Made by a program: the position numbers and the translations under genes. From assembly GCA_031292485.1 (NCBI GenBank), contig JARLHA010000033.1, positions 1 through 64,000 of the forward strand: 64,000 nucleotides of DNA, read 5' to 3'. Shown in pieces: positions 52,848-62,755 of the stretch. Under the pieces are notes generated by a model. The model was given only the letters and a program-made list of their open reading frames with translations. It ran no database searches and was not told where the DNA came from. This DNA comes from Mucilaginibacter sp. (GTDB taxonomy: Bacteria > Bacteroidota > Bacteroidia > Sphingobacteriales > Sphingobacteriaceae). The first letter of the stretch is position 1; each line of letters starts with the position of its first letter.

Positions 52848-54755
52848 ATGTCTAAAATAATTGGAATCGACTTAGGAACAACGAACTCCTGCGTTGCAGT
52901 AATGGAAGGTAACGAACCTGTAGTTATTGCTAACAGCGAGGGAAAACGTACTACGCCGTCTGTAGTGGCTTTTATTGACAACGGCGAGCGTAAAGTGGGT
53001 GATCCTGCAAAACGTCAGGCAATCACTAACCCTACAAAAACCATTTCGTCTATCAAACGCTTTATGGGTAACAACTTTAACGAAGTTACCAAAGAGGCTG
53101 CCCGCATGCCATATAAAGTGGTTAAAGGCGATAACAACACCCCGCGTGTTGAGATCGGCGACCGCAAATATACCCCGCAGGAAATTTCGGCCATGATCCT
53201 TCAGAAAATGAAGAAAACTGCCGAAGATTTCTTAGGTACTGAAGTTACCGAAGCGGTTATTACCGTGCCTGCTTATTTTAACGACGCACAGCGCCAGGCT
53301 ACTAAAGAAGCCGGTGAAATTGCAGGCTTAAAAGTTCGCCGTATCATTAACGAACCTACTGCTGCTGCCCTGGCTTATGGCTTGGATAAAGCACACAGGG
53401 ATATGAAGATCGTTGTGTTTGACTGCGGTGGTGGTACACATGACGTATCTGTACTTGACCTTGGTGATGGCGTGTTCGAAGTAAAATCAACCGATGGTGA
53501 TACCCACCTTGGTGGTGACGACTTTGACCAGGTAATTATCGACTGGATGGCCGACGAATTTAAAAGCGATGAAGGTGTTGACCTGCGTAAGGACCCAATG
53601 GCTTTGCAACGTTTAAAAGAAGCAGCTGAAAAAGCAAAGATCGAGTTGTCAAGCTCAACCCAGACTGAAATAAACTTACCATATGTAACCGCTGCTGACG
53701 GTGTGCCAAAGCACCTGGTTAAAACATTAACCCGTGCTAAATTTGAGCAACTGGCAGACAGCCTGATCAAACGTACCATCGAACCTTGCAGAACTGCTTT
53801 GAAAAATGCAGGTTACAGCACTTCCGATATCGACGAGATCATCCTGGTAGGTGGTTCAACCCGTATCCCCGCAATACAGGATGCTGTTGAAAAATTCTTT
53901 GGTAAATCACCTTCAAAAGGCGTAAACCCTGACGAAGTGGTTGCCATCGGTGCAGCTATACAAGGCGGTGTGTTAACCGGCGATGTAAAAGATGTGTTGT
54001 TACTGGATGTTACCCCGCTTTCATTAGGTATCGAAACCATGGGTGGTGTGATGACCAGGTTGATTGAAGCAAATACAACCATCCCAACTAAAAAAACAGA
54101 GACCTTCTCAACTGCGTCTGATAACCAGCCGGAAGTGCAGATCCACGTTTTACAGGGTGAGCGCCCAATGGCAGCAGGCAACCGTACCATTGGCCAGTTC
54201 AATTTGGCAGGTATCCCGCCAGCTCCGCGTGGTGTGCCACAGGTTGAGGTAACTTTTGATATTGATGCCAACGGTATATTGCATGTATCTGCTAAAGATA
54301 AAGCTACCGGTAAAGAGCAGAAGATCCGTATCGAAGCGTCTTCAGGTTTAACTGATGCCGAGATCAAAAAGATGAAGGACGAAGCTGAAGCAAATGCCGA
54401 TGCTGACAAAAAGGCAAAAGAAGAAGTTGAAAAACTGAATGCTGCCGACGCGCTCATCTTCTCGACAGAAAAACAACTGAAGGAATATGGTGACAAAATT
54501 TCAGCTGACAAAAAAGCCCCTATCGAAGAAGGCTTAACCAAACTGAAAGAAGCTTACGCTTCAAAAAACTTCGATGCTATTGAATCGGCACAAACCGAGT
54601 TAAGCAACGCGTGGAATGTAGCATCTGAAGAGATGTACAAAGCATCTGCCGATGGCGCGCAAGGCGCACAGCCGGGCCCTGATGCAGGCGCAGGCGCTGC
54701 TGGTCATGCCGAAGGTGACACCGTTACTGATGTTGACTTTGAAGAAGTAAAATAA
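52848..54755 (+). CDS. dnaK: Molecular chaperone DnaK (Hsp70)
   Basis: ATP-dependent chaperone of 635 residues. The N-terminal ATPase shows [33 protein letters not shown] and [17 protein letters not shown]; the linker is [20 protein letters not shown] near residue 388, followed by the substrate domain and a lid with Ala/Glu/Lys-rich helices. It ends DVDFEEVK. No grpE or dnaJ is adjacent. A terminator follows. Confidence 0.97.
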   Translation: MSKIIGIDLGTTNSCVAVMEGNEPVVIANSEGKRTTPSVVAFIDNGERKVGDPAKRQAITNPTKTISSIKRFMGNNFNEVTKEAARMPYKVVKGDNNTPRVEIGDRKYTPQEISAMILQKMKKTAEDFLGTEVTEAVITVPAYFNDAQRQATKEAGEIAGLKVRRIINEPTAAALAYGLDKAHRDMKIVVFDCGGGTHDVSVLDLGDGVFEVKSTDGDTHLGGDDFDQVIIDWMADEFKSDEGVDLRKDPMALQRLKEAAEKAKIELSSSTQTEINLPYVTAADGVPKHLVKTLTRAKFEQLADSLIKRTIEPCRTALKNAGYSTSDIDEIILVGGSTRIPAIQDAVEKFFGKSPSKGVNPDEVVAIGAAIQGGVLTGDVKDVLLLDVTPLSLGIETMGGVMTRLIEANTTIPTKKTETFSTASDNQPEVQIHVLQGERPMAAGNRTIGQFNLAGIPPAPRGVPQVEVTFDIDANGILHVSAKDKATGKEQKIRIEASSGLTDAEIKKMKDEAEANADADKKAKEEVEKLNAADALIFSTEKQLKEYGDKISADKKAPIEEGLTKLKEAYASKNFDAIESAQTELSNAWNVASEEMYKASADGAQGAQPGPDAGAGAAGHAEGDTVTDVDFEEVK

Positions 54756-54787
54756 TACCTTTTCCTCTAAAAAGGTTTAAATAGGAG

Positions 54788-54819
54788 AACCCCGGTTATT
54801 AGCTTAACCGGGGTTTTTT
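54788..54819 (+). terminator. Terminator of dnaK
   Basis: AACCCCGGTTA, loop TTAGC, TTAACCGGGGTT, then six Ts. Confidence 0.88.
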
Positions 54820-54856
54820 GTAGTTCACGAAAATGGTATTGTGCAGGCAAAATGAA

Positions 54857-54916
54857 AAAAAAGTTCGTTCGTTTTTCGCTGAAACAGCCGGTGAAACAAA
54901 CGGACGGATTTTTTGA
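54857..54916. repeat. 60-bp hairpin element, copy 1
   Basis: AAAGTTCGTTCGTTTTT on the left faces AAACAAACGGACGGATTTTTT on the right. A near-copy with the same word order lies at 63692-63748. Confidence 0.7.
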
Positions 54917-54930
54917 ACCAATGCATAAAA

Positions 54931-54957
54931 CAAAAAATCCCGCCTTATGGGCAGGAT
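54931..54957 (-). terminator. Terminator of the nucleotidyltransferase gene
   Basis: Read on the minus strand: AAATCCTGCCC, loop ATAA, GGCGGGATTTTTTG. Downstream of the minus-strand gene ending at 54983. Confidence 0.75.
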
Positions 54958-54982
54958 TTCGATATTTAAAATCGTTAACCTT

Positions 54983-55885
54983 TTATGGCCACAAATTCTC
55001 CGGGTAGGCGCCGCTGGCAACCAAATCCGATATGCATTTTTGTACGATAGGTTTATCTTCTTTATAAGTAACGCCAAACCATTTGGCATCGGTTGGGATC
55101 ACTTTAAATGATGCTTCACCGCTTTTAATCAGCTCATCGCCTATCAATGGGATAAAGAATTCCGCTTTCGGATCGTTCTCATTGGCTTCGACAAAGGCTT
55201 TAAACAAAGGCTCTGTTTTGGCGAAAACTGCCGGGGTAAATCCCCAGAAATTCATCGAAACAGGGGTGTTTGATGGCAACGGGATCTCTACACCATTTTC
55301 CTCATAAACTACACTTCCGTCTTTTGCAAAATATACTTTCAGGCGTTCGTTGATGGCAACCATATCGCCGTTCTCGTCTACCTGGCAAACACCGCGGGAT
55401 ACGGTGCCATATTCAGACAATGTTTTGTCCACCTGGTAACCGATGATCGAAAACTTGTCATCTGCCACTTCGGTATTTAAAAACTTGGCCATTTTTTCAA
55501 ATGCATCAGATCCATAAAAGTCATCCGCATTGATGACACAAAAAGGCTCATGTATCTGGTTGCGTGCCGAAAGAACAGCGTGAGCAGTCCCCCATGGTTT
55601 GGCGCGTTCAATAGTTTTATCAATACCAAATGGCTTCAGGTCATAACTTTGAAAAACATAATCAGTTTCAATACGTCCTTTTAGTTTCGGCTCAAAAATA
55701 GCTTTAAATGGTTCTGCAAATTCTTCGCGGATGATGAAGCTTACTTTACCAAAACCGGCTTTTATAGCATCATAAATAGAGTAGTCGATAATGGTTTCAC
55801 CGTGAGGGCCAAAGCCGTCAACTTGTTTCATACTTCCGTAGCGGCTCGCCATCCCGGCAGCTAATATCAATAATGTAGGTTTCAT
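54983..55885 (-). CDS. Sugar-phosphate nucleotidyltransferase family protein
   Basis: A 300-residue GT-A-fold nucleotidyltransferase. The NTP-binding start is MKPTLLILAAGMASRYGSMK (G-x-x-S/T-R pattern) and QVDGFGPHGETIIDY; CVINADDFYG supplies the metal-binding Asp. The C-terminal part has no left-handed helix repeats. It probably makes an NDP-sugar, but the acceptor sugar cannot be told. Alone on the minus strand. Confidence 0.85.
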   Translation of the reverse strand: MKPTLLILAAGMASRYGSMKQVDGFGPHGETIIDYSIYDAIKAGFGKVSFIIREEFAEPFKAIFEPKLKGRIETDYVFQSYDLKPFGIDKTIERAKPWGTAHAVLSARNQIHEPFCVINADDFYGSDAFEKMAKFLNTEVADDKFSIIGYQVDKTLSEYGTVSRGVCQVDENGDMVAINERLKVYFAKDGSVVYEENGVEIPLPSNTPVSMNFWGFTPAVFAKTEPLFKAFVEANENDPKAEFFIPLIGDELIKSGEASFKVIPTDAKWFGVTYKEDKPIVQKCISDLVASGAYPENLWP

Positions 55886-55994
55886 ATACTTTTTAAGGGT
55901 AGATTTATTAAATGTAAATATGACATTTTACTTCGAGATATTTATCAAAATGATTAATATTTTTTTACGAAAAAATGTTTGGCTTTGTTGATTA

Positions 55995-57110
55995 TTATTT
56001 GATATACCGGAAATCCTGGCCGGCTTTTAAGTTTAACAAAGTCTCATAGATCAACCGGATCACATTGTCGACATCATCCTTATGGATCATTTCCACCGTG
56101 GTATGCATATAGCGTAAGGGTAAAGAGATTAATGCCGAAGGTACCCCATCGTTTGAGTAAGCAAATGCATCGGTATCTGTACCGGTTGAGCGTGACGAAG
56201 CCTGGCGCTGGAAGGGGATCTTAGCCTTTTCTGCCGAATCGATCAACAGCTTGTTCAGGTTGTTTTGTACCGCTGGTGCGTAGGATATTACCGGGCCTTT
56301 ACCACATGCCAGATCACCCTGTGTAATCTTGCTGATCATCGGGGTTTGGGTATCATGCGTAACGTCGGTAACAATAGCCACGTTTGGTTTAATGTGATGG
56401 GCGATCATTTCTGCGCCACGTAAACCTATTTCTTCCTGTACCGCGTTTACAATATACAGCCCGAAAGGAAGGGTAATGTTGTTTTCTTTTAACATACGGG
56501 CAACTTCAGCTATCATAAAACCACCTGCCCTGTTATCCAGTGCGCGGCCTACGTAATAACGGTCGTTCAGTACCGTAAACTCATCTTCGTAAGTGATCAC
56601 ACAGCCTACATGTACGCCCAATTTTTCAACTTCTTCTTTGGTAGTACAGCCGCAATCAAGAAATATGTTTTTCAGCGACGGGGCTTCTTCTTTTTCACCG
56701 GCACCGCGGGTATGGATTGCAGGCCAGCCGAATACAGCCTTCACTATTCCCTTATCAGTATGAATATTTACGCGTTTTGAAGGCGCAATCTGGTGATCTG
56801 AACCGCCATTACGGATCACATAGATCAAGCCGTCGCTGGTGATATAATTTACAAACCAAGAGATCTCATCTGCATGGGCCTCAATCACTACCTTGTAAGC
56901 TGCATCTTTATTGATAATGCCTACGGCAGTGCCATAATTGTCGACATAATGACTGTCGATATAAGGTTTGATATATTCCAGCCACATTTCCTGGCCTTTC
57001 CATTCAAAGCCGGTAGGCGAGGGATTATTGATATATTTTTCGAAGAACGAAAGGGATTTTTTATTTACAACTGCAATGTGCTCAGGGGCATCCGATTTCT
57101 TTTTTGCCAT
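55995..57110 (-). CDS. M42 family metallopeptidase
   Basis: Cytosolic aminopeptidase/cellulase-M type, 371 residues. Metal and catalytic residues appear in VVIEAHADEISWFV (His), RALDNRAGGFM (bridging Asp), QEEIGLRGAEM (Glu pair), VTDVTHDTQTP (Asp) and RYMHTTVEMI (His). It normally assembles as a dodecameric shell that degrades peptides. Confidence 0.93.
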   Translation of the reverse strand: MAKKKSDAPEHIAVVNKKSLSFFEKYINNPSPTGFEWKGQEMWLEYIKPYIDSHYVDNYGTAVGIINKDAAYKVVIEAHADEISWFVNYITSDGLIYVIRNGGSDHQIAPSKRVNIHTDKGIVKAVFGWPAIHTRGAGEKEEAPSLKNIFLDCGCTTKEEVEKLGVHVGCVITYEDEFTVLNDRYYVGRALDNRAGGFMIAEVARMLKENNITLPFGLYIVNAVQEEIGLRGAEMIAHHIKPNVAIVTDVTHDTQTPMISKITQGDLACGKGPVISYAPAVQNNLNKLLIDSAEKAKIPFQRQASSRSTGTDTDAFAYSNDGVPSALISLPLRYMHTTVEMIHKDDVDNVIRLIYETLLNLKAGQDFRYIK

Positions 57111-57449
57111 AATTAATGTTAATTGCCATTGTTAATGGCTCCGGCAAATATAATAGTTATAAAGAGATTAGCCGAGTTTATTGGTGATTAGATTTGTTAT
57201 AAACTAAAGGTATTTCAGTGAACATTAGTGAAGTATAAATAATAAAGATTTATTTTCCTTTTCAATATTATTCAATTTTATATACACCATGAAATAGCCT
57301 TTTCTTAACATTCAGTTTATCTTATAACTGTTCCTTTGCGCCAGTTAATTAATAAGATCAGTTTAGTTTAGTCAGGGCCGGTTTGCTTAAGCAGACCGGC
57401 TTTTTTCATAATGCTTTCATAATATTATTGTATTTTGGGAGTGTTAATA
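57111..57449. other. Intergenic region with an isolated terminator (possible small RNA)
   Basis: No gene in this stretch. A terminator at 57377-57406 on the plus strand has no plus-strand gene upstream of it; the neighbours to the left are on the minus strand. So a short independent transcript ending there is possible. Boxes resembling TAnnTTTG were not convincing (best TTCCTTTG near 57334). Confidence 0.4.
57377..57406 (+). terminator. Isolated terminator
   Basis: GCCGGTTTGC, TTAA loop, GCAGACCGGC, then six Ts. Confidence 0.8.
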
Positions 57450-58361
57450 ATGATGATGAAAATATTAAAGATTGGGGGCCTTGTTTTACTTGCTTTTTTA
57501 AGCGCCTGTGAGCCCACCCGCTTCGTATCCGTCCCGGTTGAGTATTCTGCCCGCATTTTATTCAGGCCCGATTCAACTTCTATTTTGCTGATCAATCAAT
57601 TTGATTTAAGCCAGCAAACTAAATTTAACAAACGGCAGTTGTCGGTAATAAAATCAGGAATAGCTACATCTGTTAAATATGCACAAGCGCAGTTAGTGCA
57701 ACTATCCAACGTAAAGGTTATTAACCTGGTTGATACCACCAGTTTTGTGATCAATAAAGATTCGGTAAACTACCTGGCATTAAAGTATCATGCAGATGAT
57801 GTGCTGGCGCTTCAAAGTTTTGGCGCCGGTATTGATTTAAGTGCGATTGATAATTCAACGGTGTCGTACAACAGCAATGTCGAAGTACATTATAAGCTTT
57901 TCGCCAACGGCGGTGTAATTTATAAAACATTAGATGGCTCGGTAAACCAGGCCCTAACCGATCTGCCAAACATGGGTTTTTTTGGCAACCTCATCATGAC
58001 CCCTGGCATAGGCGGCAACCGCAAATCAATTGTATCCCTGGCAGAACAGGCCACCAAAATGGCCCTGCAGGACTATTTACCCTATACCATTACCCACAAC
58101 CGGCCGCTTTATAATGATGACTGGCTGCAGCCTGCCATTCAACAAATTTATGCAGGTAATTTTGAGAAGGCGGATACTTTACTGAAGCCGTTTTTAAAAG
58201 ATGCCAACGTTAAAACAGTAAGCAAAGCAGCCTATATGCTGGCTATAGTGTATGAATCTGAAGGGGATGTAAACCTGGCGATAGACCTGGCGCAGCAATC
58301 GTACGATAAATTTAATAACGTGTACGCCGAAGCAATTCTTAATGATCTGAAGACGGAGTGA
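57450..58361 (+). CDS. DUF6340-like lipoprotein
   Basis: An exported protein of about 303 residues. From the run of ATGs at 57450-57456 the leader is MKILKIGGLVLLAFLSACEP, with a lipobox (FLSAC). The N-domain (PVEYSARILFRPDSTSILLI, then SNVKVINLVDTT) and a C-terminal tetratricopeptide-like part (AGNFEKADTLLKPFL, AAYMLAIVYESEGDVNLAI) match the DUF6340 pattern as I recall it. Function unknown. Its 3' end overlaps the convergent GNAT gene by 23 bp. Confidence 0.75.
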   Translation: MMMKILKIGGLVLLAFLSACEPTRFVSVPVEYSARILFRPDSTSILLINQFDLSQQTKFNKRQLSVIKSGIATSVKYAQAQLVQLSNVKVINLVDTTSFVINKDSVNYLALKYHADDVLALQSFGAGIDLSAIDNSTVSYNSNVEVHYKLFANGGVIYKTLDGSVNQALTDLPNMGFFGNLIMTPGIGGNRKSIVSLAEQATKMALQDYLPYTITHNRPLYNDDWLQPAIQQIYAGNFEKADTLLKPFLKDANVKTVSKAAYMLAIVYESEGDVNLAIDLAQQSYDKFNNVYAEAILNDLKTE

Positions 58362-58764
58362 TCATTTTTTCCATGATCTCGTAGTCGAATCCGTTTTTCG
58401 AATATTTTTCGCCTGTTAATACGAAACCATCCTTCAGGTAAAACCCTATGGCCGTATCCCTGGCATTGCACCAGATTCGGGTGCCGCCATTCTTTTGGGC
58501 ATGTTCGGTAATATAATGCAGTAAACTGCGCCCAATGCCCTTTTGTTGGTATTCAGGGTCAACCGCCAGTTTACGGAATTGGAAATCGGTACCGGTTTGA
58601 AACAGCGATACCACCCCGGCAAGCTTTACATCATTAAAGGCCCCGAAATGCATCCCATAAGTGTCCTCATCTATTTCCATTTCAAATAATTTCATAGAGG
58701 GATACAATACGTCCCTGCGCAAGTGCCAGGTTAATTCAGGAGTTATTTGTTCTATGCTGATCAT
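58339..58764 (-). CDS. GNAT family N-acetyltransferase
   Basis: 141 residues. LRRDVLYPSMKLFEMEIDED precedes strands, then DFQFRKLAVDPEYQQKGIGR, whose Q/R-x-x-G-x-G/A segment binds acetyl-CoA, and LLHYITEHAQ, IGFYLKDGFVLTGEKY complete the fold. Substrate unknown. Confidence 0.9.
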   Translation of the reverse strand: MISIEQITPELTWHLRRDVLYPSMKLFEMEIDEDTYGMHFGAFNDVKLAGVVSLFQTGTDFQFRKLAVDPEYQQKGIGRSLLHYITEHAQKNGGTRIWCNARDTAIGFYLKDGFVLTGEKYSKNGFDYEIMEKMITPSSDH

Positions 58765-58918
58765 TTTCGAATTTCGGATGTTCGATTTCGGATTTTGTTA
58801 ATTTAATCGCTTGATATTGAAAAATCATATCAATTGTAAATTTGTGACGATCTACTGTGTTGGTTTACTTCTTTTATCATAATTCCGAAATCGAACATCC
58901 GACATCCGAAATCACAAT
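58765..58918. repeat. Stutter inverted repeat, word ATTTCGGATGTTCG
   Basis: TTTCGGATGTTCGATTTCGG (58774-58793) faces CCGAAATCGAACATCCGACA and TCCGAAATCA (58885-58914), a long near-perfect complement. Same word family as 388-532. Confidence 0.9.
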
Positions 58919-60453
58919 GGGATATTCCCATGTTTCTTCCTCGGGTTATTCACCACCTTATTTTCGAGCATTTTAAAGGCATGGATCAGTTTTATCCTGG
59001 TTTCTGATGGCTCAATCACTTCGTCAATAAAACCACGTTCAGCGGCCCGGTAGGGGTTGGCAAAGATGTCTGAATATTGCAGCTCCATTTCTCTCCATTT
59101 GGCTTCTTTATCGCCTGCGGCGTTGATCTCGCGTTTGAATATAATCTCCGCCGCCCCTTTGGCGCCCATCACGGCAATCTCAGCTGTCGGCCAGGCATAA
59201 TTCATATCCGCGCCGATATGTTTGGAGTTCATTACATCATAGGCGCCCCCATAAGCCTTACGCGTAATTACGGTAATGCGCGGAACAGTCGCTTCGCAAA
59301 AGGCATACAGTAATTTGGCGCCATTGGTAATGATGGCGTTCCACTCCTGGTCGGTGCCGGGTAAAAAGCCGGGTACATCTTCAAAAACCAATAAGGGGAT
59401 ATTAAAGCTGTCGCAAAAGCGCACAAACCTGGCGCCTTTGGTTGATGAATGGATATCCAGCACCCCTGCCAAAAATGCAGGCTGGTTAGCCACAATGCCT
59501 ATACTTCTTCCTGCCAAACGGGCAAAGCCTACAACTATATTTTCGGCAAAATCTTTATGCACCTCTAAAAACGACCCGCTGTCTATAGTATGCTCAATTA
59601 CCTCACGGATATCATACGGCTGCGAGGCGTTCTCGGGCATTATCGAATCCAGTTCTGCCCGCAATTCGTTTTTAACTTCATAGGGCAAAGCAGGTGCCCT
59701 GTCTTCGCAGTTTTGCGGCATGTAGCTTAAAAGCTTTTTAACATGCTGTATCGCTTCAATCTCATTCGCGCAGGCAAAATGGGTAACGCCCGATTTGGTG
59801 GCATGGGTAGTAGCACCGCCCAGTTCTTCGGAAGTAACCACTTCATGCGTAACCGTTTTTACTACGTTAGGCCCGGTTACAAACATGTAACTGGTGTTTT
59901 CAACCATTAAAATAAAATCGGTAATGGCAGGGGAGTAAACCGCTCCGCCGGCACAGGGACCCATAATGGCCGATATTTGCGGCACCACGCCTGATGCCAC
60001 GGTGTTTTTATAAAAGATATCCGCATAGCCACCTAATGATACTACGCCTTCCTGGATGCGCGCACCGCCCGAATCATTCAAGCCAACTACCGGAGCGCCA
60101 TTCTTCATGGCGAGGTCCATAATTTTGCAGATCTTTTCGGCATGGGTTTCGGATAGTGAACCGCCAAATACCGTAAAATCCTGCGAAAAAACATAAACCA
60201 GCCTGCCATTCACCGTGCCATATCCCGTTACAACGCCATCGCCGGGGTATTTCTCATTTTCCATGCCGAAATCCGTCGACCGGTGCGATACCAGCATCCC
60301 GATCTCCTGGAACGAGCCTTCATCCATCAAAAAATGTAAACGTTCGCGTGCGGTAAGCTTTCCCTTTTTATGCTGGCTTTCAATACGCGCCTTGCCGCCC
60401 CCCAATTGCGCTTCTTCCCGTTTTTGTTTAAGTAGCTTTATCTTATTATCCAC
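58912..60453 (-). CDS. Acyl-CoA carboxylase beta (carboxyltransferase) subunit
   Basis: 513 residues, the length of PccB/methylmalonyl-CoA-type carboxyltransferases. Two crotonase-like halves are visible: [20 protein letters not shown] in the first and [37 protein letters not shown] in the second. It transfers carboxyl from biotin to propionyl- or acetyl-CoA. The biotin carboxylase and biotin carrier are not in the window. The last codons lie inside the adjacent repeat. Confidence 0.93.
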   Translation of the reverse strand: MDNKIKLLKQKREEAQLGGGKARIESQHKKGKLTARERLHFLMDEGSFQEIGMLVSHRSTDFGMENEKYPGDGVVTGYGTVNGRLVYVFSQDFTVFGGSLSETHAEKICKIMDLAMKNGAPVVGLNDSGGARIQEGVVSLGGYADIFYKNTVASGVVPQISAIMGPCAGGAVYSPAITDFILMVENTSYMFVTGPNVVKTVTHEVVTSEELGGATTHATKSGVTHFACANEIEAIQHVKKLLSYMPQNCEDRAPALPYEVKNELRAELDSIMPENASQPYDIREVIEHTIDSGSFLEVHKDFAENIVVGFARLAGRSIGIVANQPAFLAGVLDIHSSTKGARFVRFCDSFNIPLLVFEDVPGFLPGTDQEWNAIITNGAKLLYAFCEATVPRITVITRKAYGGAYDVMNSKHIGADMNYAWPTAEIAVMGAKGAAEIIFKREINAAGDKEAKWREMELQYSDIFANPYRAAERGFIDEVIEPSETRIKLIHAFKMLENKVVNNPRKKHGNIPL

Positions 60454-60485
60454 AGTTCTGGTTTATGGATGCAAGATGGGGAAAA

Positions 60486-60610
60486 TAGGTGAAAGCTGAA
60501 AGGTAAAAGCTAAAAGGTAAATGGAAATCGGAAAAAAAGTCGGAAAGACCGGAAGCCGGAAAGATGAATTAACCGCCATCAGGGTATCAGCGAAATCAAA
60601 AAAATCAATA
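60486..60610. repeat. Stutter direct repeats, words AAAGCTGAAAGGTAA and GGAAAGA
   Basis: GTGAAAGCTGAAAGGTAAAA, GCTAAAAGGTAAATGG, then GTCGGAAAGACCGGAAG words, and a last AATCGGTGATC of the AATCGGTGAAATC family. No complementary arm was found. Confidence 0.6.
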
Positions 60611-60621
60611 AAAATCGGTGA

Positions 60622-61794
60622 TCAAAGTTTCGCCCTGGTAGATAAGAATACTACCATGGTACCCATCAACCCAACAAATAAAAATGATGCCCTTAAGGTG
60701 GCTAAACCGGCTATAAATCCGATAACCGGAGGGCCTACCAAAAAGCCCACAAAGCCAATGGTGGATACTGCTGCCAGCGCAACCCCCGGCGACATGGTTT
60801 TTGATTTGCCAGCGGCGCTGTAAACCATAGGCACTACCGACGAAACGCCCGCGCCAACCAGCATAAAGCCCGCCATGGCGGTATAAATGTGGGGGAAGAT
60901 AACCGCGACAAGCAACCCGGTTGCTGTTAAACTGCCGCTAACCTGTAAGGTGCGTTTTAAACCAAAGCTGTGCGAAAAAAAGTCGGCAACGAAGCGACCG
61001 GTAGCCATGGTGGCCATAAAGGCGGTAAAACCGATGCCCTGCAGGGCGATAGGAGCAAGGATAACTTTTTTAAAGTAGATAACACTCCAGTCGAACATAG
61101 CGCCTTCGCAGATCATGGAGCAGAAAGCGATGCTGCCCAGGGTTAAAAGCGGAATCATCAGCCTTAACCTGTCCTGCAAAGGAAGTGTTGAAGGAGGTGT
61201 ATTTTTTGCCGTCGCATGGTCGTCGTACAAATACCTCGACGTGATGATCACACCTATCAGCAACAGGAAAATAATAATAATAAAATGATGAAAAGGATCA
61301 ATCCTCCTGCCGATCATAAAAGCGCCTATGCCCGCGCCTGTAAAGCCTGCCAGGCTCCATAAACCGTGGAAAGTTGCCATAATTGGCTTGTCGTACATCC
61401 CCTCGGCGGCTACTGCCTGGGTATTAACGGAAATGTTTACCGTATTGCCGGCAAAGCCGTAACAAGCAAGGCAAGCAACCAACTGTACGGTGTTTTGCGC
61501 CAGCCCTAATCCTAAAAGGGCCACGCCGTAACCCATAATAGCGGTAAGCAATACCCTTTTGCTGCCCACCTTAGTGATTATCCAGCCCGAAAAAGGAAGC
61601 GAAAGCATTAAACCAATAGGCAGGGCGAACAGCACCGCACCCAAGGCAGTATCTGATAGCCCCAGCTTTTGCTGCACGGTTGCAATGCGCGATGCCCAGC
61701 TGGCAAAACTTAACCCCGCCATAAAAAACATGGCTCCAACAGCTATGCGGAGCACTGTTTTATGTGCGGTTATGGGCTTTAATGCGGTATCCAT
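60622..61794 (-). CDS. Major facilitator superfamily transporter
   Basis: 390 residues with about twelve hydrophobic segments (for example ALGAVLFALPIGLMLSLPFS, VALLGLGLAQNTVQLVACL, TFHGLWSLAGFTGAGIGAFM). The A-motif-like GWIITKVGSKRVLLTAIMGY lies after helix 2. It resembles the FucP/nucleoside-like drug:H+ antiporter branch. Inner membrane; substrate unknown. Confidence 0.88.
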   Translation of the reverse strand: MDTALKPITAHKTVLRIAVGAMFFMAGLSFASWASRIATVQQKLGLSDTALGAVLFALPIGLMLSLPFSGWIITKVGSKRVLLTAIMGYGVALLGLGLAQNTVQLVACLACYGFAGNTVNISVNTQAVAAEGMYDKPIMATFHGLWSLAGFTGAGIGAFMIGRRIDPFHHFIIIIFLLLIGVIITSRYLYDDHATAKNTPPSTLPLQDRLRLMIPLLTLGSIAFCSMICEGAMFDWSVIYFKKVILAPIALQGIGFTAFMATMATGRFVADFFSHSFGLKRTLQVSGSLTATGLLVAVIFPHIYTAMAGFMLVGAGVSSVVPMVYSAAGKSKTMSPGVALAAVSTIGFVGFLVGPPVIGFIAGLATLRASFLFVGLMGTMVVFLSTRAKL

Positions 61795-61900
61795 TTGATT
61801 TTCTTTCCTCTTAGTGTATTTGCTACACTAAGTTGGATTTACACAAAAGTAAGGAATTTTGTTTTAAAATGCAACAGTGCAAAAGTAGTTCGAAAGCTTG

Positions 61901-62221
61901 TTAACACAGCATCTGATTAATAACAGATTTGATCTCCGCGATTTCTGCTACTTTAAGTTTCCCTAACAGATTGCCAATTCTTGTTTTATCAACCGTTCTT
62001 ATCTGGTCGAGCATAATTGACCCTTTATCGCCATTTATATCACAAAGAACCCTTGACGGATATATTTTAAGTGTGTGGGTTAAGGGAGCGATGATAACCG
62101 TTCGCAGATATTTGTTCATTTCATCAGGAGAAATAATCACACAGGGCCTGGTTTTGTTTACTTCACCTCCCATGGTTGGATCAAGGTTTATCCAGTGTAC
62201 GGCATACTGTGTTATTACCAT
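61901..62221 (-). CDS. mazF: MazF/PemK family mRNA interferase toxin
   Basis: 106 residues. The SH3-like core shows VHWINLDPTMGGEVNKTRPC, VIISPDEMNKYLRTVIIAPL and GSIMLDQIRTVDKTRIGNLL, with the conserved Arg and Thr of the active site. Cleaves mRNA unless bound by MazE. Its start overlaps the antitoxin stop by 7 bp. Confidence 0.94.
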   Translation of the reverse strand: MVITQYAVHWINLDPTMGGEVNKTRPCVIISPDEMNKYLRTVIIAPLTHTLKIYPSRVLCDINGDKGSIMLDQIRTVDKTRIGNLLGKLKVAEIAEIKSVINQMLC

Positions 62222-62466
62222 TTCCAGTCGGTTATTTCCTCATCATTAAATAAATCCGGAATAACTAACTGGTCATCGCCATTAGCCGCCATTTCTTTAA
62301 AAGCCTGTTCCCAGCCTTTGCGCTTTACATCTTCAGGCGCACTGATAATAATATGATTGTCTTTTACCTCAATACTCACTTCATCTTCTATAAAGCATTC
62401 TTTTAAAAAGCTTTGAGGCAAAATAATCCCCTTTGAATTACCTATTTTTCTGATGCTCGACTTCAT
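62215..62466 (-). CDS. mazE: MazE/AbrB-type antitoxin
   Basis: 83 residues. The N-terminal swapped-hairpin AbrB domain is MKSSIRKIGNSKGIILPQSF, followed by EVKDNHIIISAPEDV and an acidic, Trp-containing tail (DLFNDEEITDW) that should bind MazF. First gene of the pair. Confidence 0.93.
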   Translation of the reverse strand: MKSSIRKIGNSKGIILPQSFLKECFIEDEVSIEVKDNHIIISAPEDVKRKGWEQAFKEMAANGDDQLVIPDLFNDEEITDWKW

Positions 62467-62532
62467 GATATAAAGTTATAACAAATTACAACAATATACA
62501 AGTCTTCACAAGATGCACAGATTAATTAAAAA

Positions 62533-62691
62533 TTAACCCCTAACGCTTTTCTGATATTTCAAAACATCTCCAAAAGCACCCTTGAGCTTGCCATAGAAGC
62601 TCGCTAATGTTTTTTTATTTGACGTTGGGAGTTTACTTAACGCCTTTTGGATGTCTTCCGGTTTAGCGTTGCGATTGATTTTAATCACCAT
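62533..62691 (-). CDS. Small orphan antitoxin-like protein, 52 aa
   Basis: MVIKINRNAKPEDIQKALSK, then KKTLASFYGKLKGAFGDVLK and a KYQKSVRG end. This resembles the short proteins (MVIKINRK..., ending in FGKLKxx...YQKxxR) that precede VapC-type toxins in Bacteroidota, presumably as antitoxins. No toxin follows: the next minus-strand gene is MazE. It is too short to be certain. Confidence 0.6.
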   Translation of the reverse strand: MVIKINRNAKPEDIQKALSKLPTSNKKTLASFYGKLKGAFGDVLKYQKSVRG

Positions 62692-62755
62692 ATCACCAAA
62701 AAAAAATCATTAAAAACAATAAAGCACTTTAACAATCAGACAATGTTACCACCTC

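Noticed and set aside
53375..54541. Long minus-strand open frames opposite dnaK
   Set aside because: Antisense shadows of a strongly codon-biased gene.
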